7,338 bases of DNA. It comes from an uncultured Oscillospiraceae bacterium. Its GTDB lineage: Bacteria; Bacillota; Clostridia; UBA1381. Shown piece after piece: positions 4,550 through 7,338 of this stretch. Each line of letters opens with the position of its first letter. The first letter of the stretch is position 1. Position numbers and translations under genes: made by a program. The stretch spans positions 1 to 7,338 of the forward strand of contig CAMNAT010000100.1 of the NCBI GenBank assembly GCA_946531785.1, given 5' to 3'. The notes beneath the pieces are model-generated. The model did no database searches, had not been told where the DNA came from, and worked only from the letters and a program-made list of their open reading frames with translations.

Positions 4550-6109
4550 ATGAATTTGAAAATGAAAAGACTATGGGCTGCGATAGCGGCGTTTATGCTC
4601 GTGACTATGCTTGCGGCATGCACCTTTGTAAACGGCGGCGATAATGGCGGCACAGCGGCGGAAAATGCGGCGCAGGGCGGGGAGACAACGACGGTAAGAA
4701 ACGAGCTTACCGTAGGCATTACGGATGTGGACACCTTCAACCCGCTCTATACCGCGTCAAGCACTGTGAGCGATCTGTGCGGCTTCGTGTTCGAGCCGCT
4801 TTTCGGGATAGACCCGTCTTATCGTACCGACGGCGTGCTTGCGGAGTCATATACGATGTCACCGGACGGGCGTATGATAACGATAAGCTTAAAGCATGGC
4901 GTATATTGGCATGACGGTTCGGATTTTACCGCGGCAGATGCGGTATATACCGCGAATCTGATAAAATCCGGCGGAACTCGCTATGACAGGCTCATGGAGC
5001 CGGTTATGAGCATATGGTCGGCGGATAACTATACGGTGTGCGCGACCTTCAGCCGCGCTGTGCCGGATCCGGTGTCACTGTTTATATTCCCGGTGATCAA
5101 AAACGGATCGGCAAGCGGTGTGTTTTCGAGGGTAGGCACGGGTCCGTTCTATTTTGATGCGACAGATAACCTGACGGCGACCGACTGGTACCACGGCGAG
5201 CGCGCCGCGATAGACAGGATAAAGGTACAGATGCTTCCCGATGATGAAAAGCTGATTTCGCTGCTCGATGCGAGCGTGGTGGATATCCTGTCGTCGGAGA
5301 AGCTGGATATGACGACCTATATGCCTAAAAGCAATTCGCATGTATGGGATTTTGTGTCCAACAACATGGTGTTTGTGGGCTTCAATCTCGGCAGCGCCGT
5401 GTTCTCGGACGCAGCGGCAAGGCGGGCGGTGTCGATGCTGCTCGACCGCGACGATATTGTAAACAGTGTGTACTATACCCGCGCGGCGGCGACAGATTTC
5501 GCGCTCAACCCCGCGTCATGGGCTGCGTTTGACACCAATAAAAAGCATCATGCAAGCGCGGAGGGCGCGACAGATGAGCTTACAAGCAACGGCTGGAGCC
5601 AGGCTCCGAACGGCTCATATTTCAGATCGGATGCAAAGACTGTATATTTCAGCGTAAGGATACTTGTAAACAGCGAAAATGCCGAGCGCGTGAAGATAGC
5701 CGAGACTCTTGCGGCGGCTATGAACGCGGCAGGGCTTCGCGCAAGCCTTGACAAGTGCGGCTCGCAGGAGTTCGCAGCAAGGATAACCGCGCGTAATTAT
5801 GATATGTTCATCGGAGAAACAGAGCTTTTGCCCAACGGCGATCTGACGCCGCTTGCGGCAACGGGACAGAACAGCATGGGCTACTCATCGCCGGATGTTG
5901 ACGCGCTTCTGGCGCAGCTCAGCATATTGACGAAGGAAGCAGATATTAAGAATGCCGAACGCGTTCTTTGTGAAAAGCTGCATACGGACATGCCATTCGC
6001 TCCGGTATGCTTTCTGAAAAAGAGTCTGGTAACGAGCGCAAAGCTGAAAAGCGGAGTAGATCCGTCGGTCGGAGGCTTTGTCCGTGACACATCACATTGG
6101 GGGATATGA
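4550..6109 (+). CDS. ABC transporter substrate-binding lipoprotein, family 5 (oligopeptide/dipeptide type)
   Basis: This is the extracytoplasmic binding component of a peptide- or nickel-type ABC importer. The 519-residue product starts with a lipoprotein signal: Lys/Arg residues, a hydrophobic stretch and the lipobox LAAC with Cys24 as the lipidation site. A low-complexity Gly/Ala/Glu/Thr linker follows (about 28-50). The mature part has family-5 hallmarks: LTVGITDVDTFNPL near 53-66, VFEPLFGID (80-88), a VGTGPF segment (195-200), and the FSDAAARRAVSMLLDRDDIV segment (285-304). Two starts are possible. ATG 4550 has AGGA (4539-4542) at 7 nt, and ATG 4562 has AAGGA (4546-4550) at 11 nt; both keep the signal peptide. 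It begins 13 bases after pgeF. No permease or ATPase gene is in the window, so it may serve a distant transporter. The ligand cannot be predicted. Confidence 0.92.
   Translation: MNLKMKRLWAAIAAFMLVTMLAACTFVNGGDNGGTAAENAAQGGETTTVRNELTVGITDVDTFNPLYTASSTVSDLCGFVFEPLFGIDPSYRTDGVLAESYTMSPDGRMITISLKHGVYWHDGSDFTAADAVYTANLIKSGGTRYDRLMEPVMSIWSADNYTVCATFSRAVPDPVSLFIFPVIKNGSASGVFSRVGTGPFYFDATDNLTATDWYHGERAAIDRIKVQMLPDDEKLISLLDASVVDILSSEKLDMTTYMPKSNSHVWDFVSNNMVFVGFNLGSAVFSDAAARRAVSMLLDRDDIVNSVYYTRAAATDFALNPASWAAFDTNKKHHASAEGATDELTSNGWSQAPNGSYFRSDAKTVYFSVRILVNSENAERVKIAETLAAAMNAAGLRASLDKCGSQEFAARITARNYDMFIGETELLPNGDLTPLAATGQNSMGYSSPDVDALLAQLSILTKEADIKNAERVLCEKLHTDMPFAPVCFLKKSLVTSAKLKSGVDPSVGGFVRDTSHWGI
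6099..6104 (+). promoter_or_regulatory. Shine-Dalgarno site and start overlap of the flavoprotein gene
   Basis: GGGGGA lies inside the last codons of the lipoprotein gene. The following bases ATATGATG contain the lipoprotein stop TGA (6107-6109) and two in-frame ATGs, at 6106 and 6109. The ATG at 6109 leaves 4 nt after the site, against 1 nt for 6106, and gives the usual M-R-V-I-V-V-G-G-G start. A TTG at 6097 lies upstream of the site and is unlikely. The overlap points to termination-reinitiation coupling. Confidence 0.65.
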
Positions 6110-7335
6110 TGAGAGTAATAGTAGTCGGCGGCGGAGCCGCGGGCATGATGGCAGCCGGAACGGCGGCGCAGTATGCGGATGAGGTCGTTCTGATAGAGAA
6201 AAACGAGGCATTCGGGCGCAAGCTGCGCATAACCGGCAAGGGCAGATGCAACATAACAAACAGCTGTGATGTCGCGGATATGATAGAGAAATACCCGACC
6301 AACGGCAGGTTTTTATATTCAGCCCTTTATACCTTCACAAACGATGATATCGTTGCGCTGCTTGAAGGTCTGGGCGTAAAAACAAAGGTCGAGCGCGGCG
6401 GACGGATATTTCCGGTAAGCGACGACGCGCGCGATGTTGTGAGCGCTATGAAGCGTTATGCGTTAAAGCCGAATGTCAGGAGCCTACACTCCGCTGCAAA
6501 GGGGCTGATGATCAAGGACGGCGCCATAGCCGGAGTAAGGACCGATAAGGGCGATATACCGGGTGACAGGGTGATACTTGCCACAGGCGGCGCGTCGTAT
6601 AAGAACACCGGCTCGGACGGGTCGGGATATGCTCTTGCGAGGAGCGCGGGGCATACCGTAACGGATATAACGCCGTCGCTTGTGCCGCTGTGCGCCAAGG
6701 AAAAATGGTGCCGCGATATAATGGGGCTGTCGCTTAAAAACGCGGGGCTTACGGTATATGACCGGCGCGGAAAGCGGATATATCAGTCGCAGGGCGAGCT
6801 GCTGTTCACTCATTTTGGTGTGTCGGGGCCGCTTGTGCTCTCAGCATCCTCACATATGCGGAAGAACGCCGCGGGCTGTGTGCTGAGGATAGATCTGAAG
6901 CCGGCACTGACCGCAGAGCAGCTTGACGCGCGGATATTGCGCGACTTCTCAGAGCGGCAGAACAAGCATATTATAAACGCGCTCGACGCGCTCCTTCCGA
7001 AGGCGCTCATCCCGGTGGTGATAGAGCTTTCCAGAATAGAGCCGCACAAGAGCGTGAACGAGATAACGCGCACCGAAAGGCTCATGCTCGGATCGGTCAT
7101 AAAGGGGCTTGCGATAAATATAACCGGCTTCAGACCGATAGACGAGGCTATAATAACCTCCGGCGGTGTAAAGGTGAGCGAGATAAACCCGTCAACGATG
7201 GAGTCAAAGCTCGTAGATGGGCTGTATTTTGCCGGAGAGATAATAGATATAGACGGCTACACCGGCGGCTTCAATCTGCAGGCGGCGTGGTCAACGGGCT
7301 ACCTCGCCGGCATGAATGCCGCGAGCAATAGGTAA
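6109..7335 (+). CDS. NAD(P)/FAD-dependent oxidoreductase, BaiN/HI0933 family
   Basis: This is a cytoplasmic flavoprotein of the HI0933 family. One characterised relative, BaiN of a bile-acid-metabolising Clostridium, reduces bile-acid intermediates, but most members lie in conserved housekeeping neighbourhoods and their substrate is unknown; nothing here points to bile acids. Counting from the chosen start, the 408-residue product shows the FAD-binding VVGGGAAGMMAA (5-16), the acidic residue ending strand 2 (LIEKN, Glu30), the family signature GRKLRITGKGRCNITN (36-51), ATGGASYKNTGSDGSGY (158-174), GELLFTHFGVSGP (229-241), and the C-terminal FAD-closing part with TSGGV (350-354) and GLYFAGEIIDIDGYTGGFN (371-389). 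The length is normal and nothing is missing. It overlaps the lipoprotein gene by one base. Its isoleucine codons are strongly dominated by ATA, unlike recA. The stop is three bases from the window end, so downstream neighbours are not seen. Confidence 0.93.
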   Translation: MRVIVVGGGAAGMMAAGTAAQYADEVVLIEKNEAFGRKLRITGKGRCNITNSCDVADMIEKYPTNGRFLYSALYTFTNDDIVALLEGLGVKTKVERGGRIFPVSDDARDVVSAMKRYALKPNVRSLHSAAKGLMIKDGAIAGVRTDKGDIPGDRVILATGGASYKNTGSDGSGYALARSAGHTVTDITPSLVPLCAKEKWCRDIMGLSLKNAGLTVYDRRGKRIYQSQGELLFTHFGVSGPLVLSASSHMRKNAAGCVLRIDLKPALTAEQLDARILRDFSERQNKHIINALDALLPKALIPVVIELSRIEPHKSVNEITRTERLMLGSVIKGLAINITGFRPIDEAIITSGGVKVSEINPSTMESKLVDGLYFAGEIIDIDGYTGGFNLQAAWSTGYLAGMNAASNR

Positions 7336-7338
7336 ATA

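Noticed and set aside
5344..5532. Small plus-strand open frames inside the lipoprotein gene (also 5466-5657)
   Set aside because: They are out-of-frame shadows of a well-supported family-5 binding protein.
5748..5776. TTGACA within the lipoprotein gene as a promoter for the flavoprotein gene
   Set aside because: The bases 17 bp downstream (TTCGCA) do not resemble a -10 box.
5927..5955. TTGACG near the end of the lipoprotein gene as a promoter
   Set aside because: The nearest -10-like sequence, TATTAA, is only 11 bp away, too close for a sigma-A promoter.

Overview
The window reads as an ordinary chromosomal segment of an anaerobic, low-to-mid-GC Gram-positive bacterium, most likely a clostridial gut lineage (Oscillospirales/Ruminococcaceae-like). 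The support is the cinA-recA order, a Gram-positive (DinR-type) LexA box in front of recA, an HPr with both His15 and Ser46, purine-rich Shine-Dalgarno sites (AGGGGG, AAAGGA), a lipoprotein peptide-binding protein, and a BaiN/HI0933-type flavoprotein. The species cannot be named from this sequence. All genes are on the plus strand, and I see no mobile element, CRISPR array, tRNA, rRNA or sign of transfer.

Layout. Bases 1-113 hold the 3' end of an upstream gene, probably cinA. Bases 114-286 hold a consensus sigma-A promoter, a near-perfect LexA operator just after its -10 box, and a leader of about 130 nt with two strong hairpins. recA follows (287-1393). A second promoter sits only a few bases after the recA stop, and its transcript passes a 13-bp hairpin before an HPr gene (1529-1795), which ends at a strong intrinsic terminator. 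Less than 30 bp after that terminator begins a tightly packed run: uvrC (1875-3758), pgeF (3742-4536, overlapping uvrC), an oligopeptide-type ABC substrate-binding lipoprotein (4550-6109), and a BaiN/HI0933 flavoprotein (6109-7335, overlapping by one base). A good internal promoter candidate lies in the last part of uvrC.

How the genes fit together. recA and uvrC are the DNA-damage genes: RecA triggers LexA self-cleavage and performs recombination, and UvrC makes both incisions in nucleotide excision repair. CinA is a usual recA neighbour. HPr belongs to sugar transport and carbon-catabolite control and seems to be a stand-alone unit with its own promoter and terminator. PgeF is linked to peptidoglycan precursor quality. 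The substrate-binding protein has no permease or ATPase gene here. The flavoprotein is a widespread reductase family with a mostly unknown substrate.

The points most worth a second look are the regulatory ones: the structured recA leader, the repeated GCTATTGAC context at three promoters (one inside uvrC), the terminator pressed against uvrC with no promoter after it, and the orphan substrate-binding protein. I do not see a previously undescribed multi-gene system.
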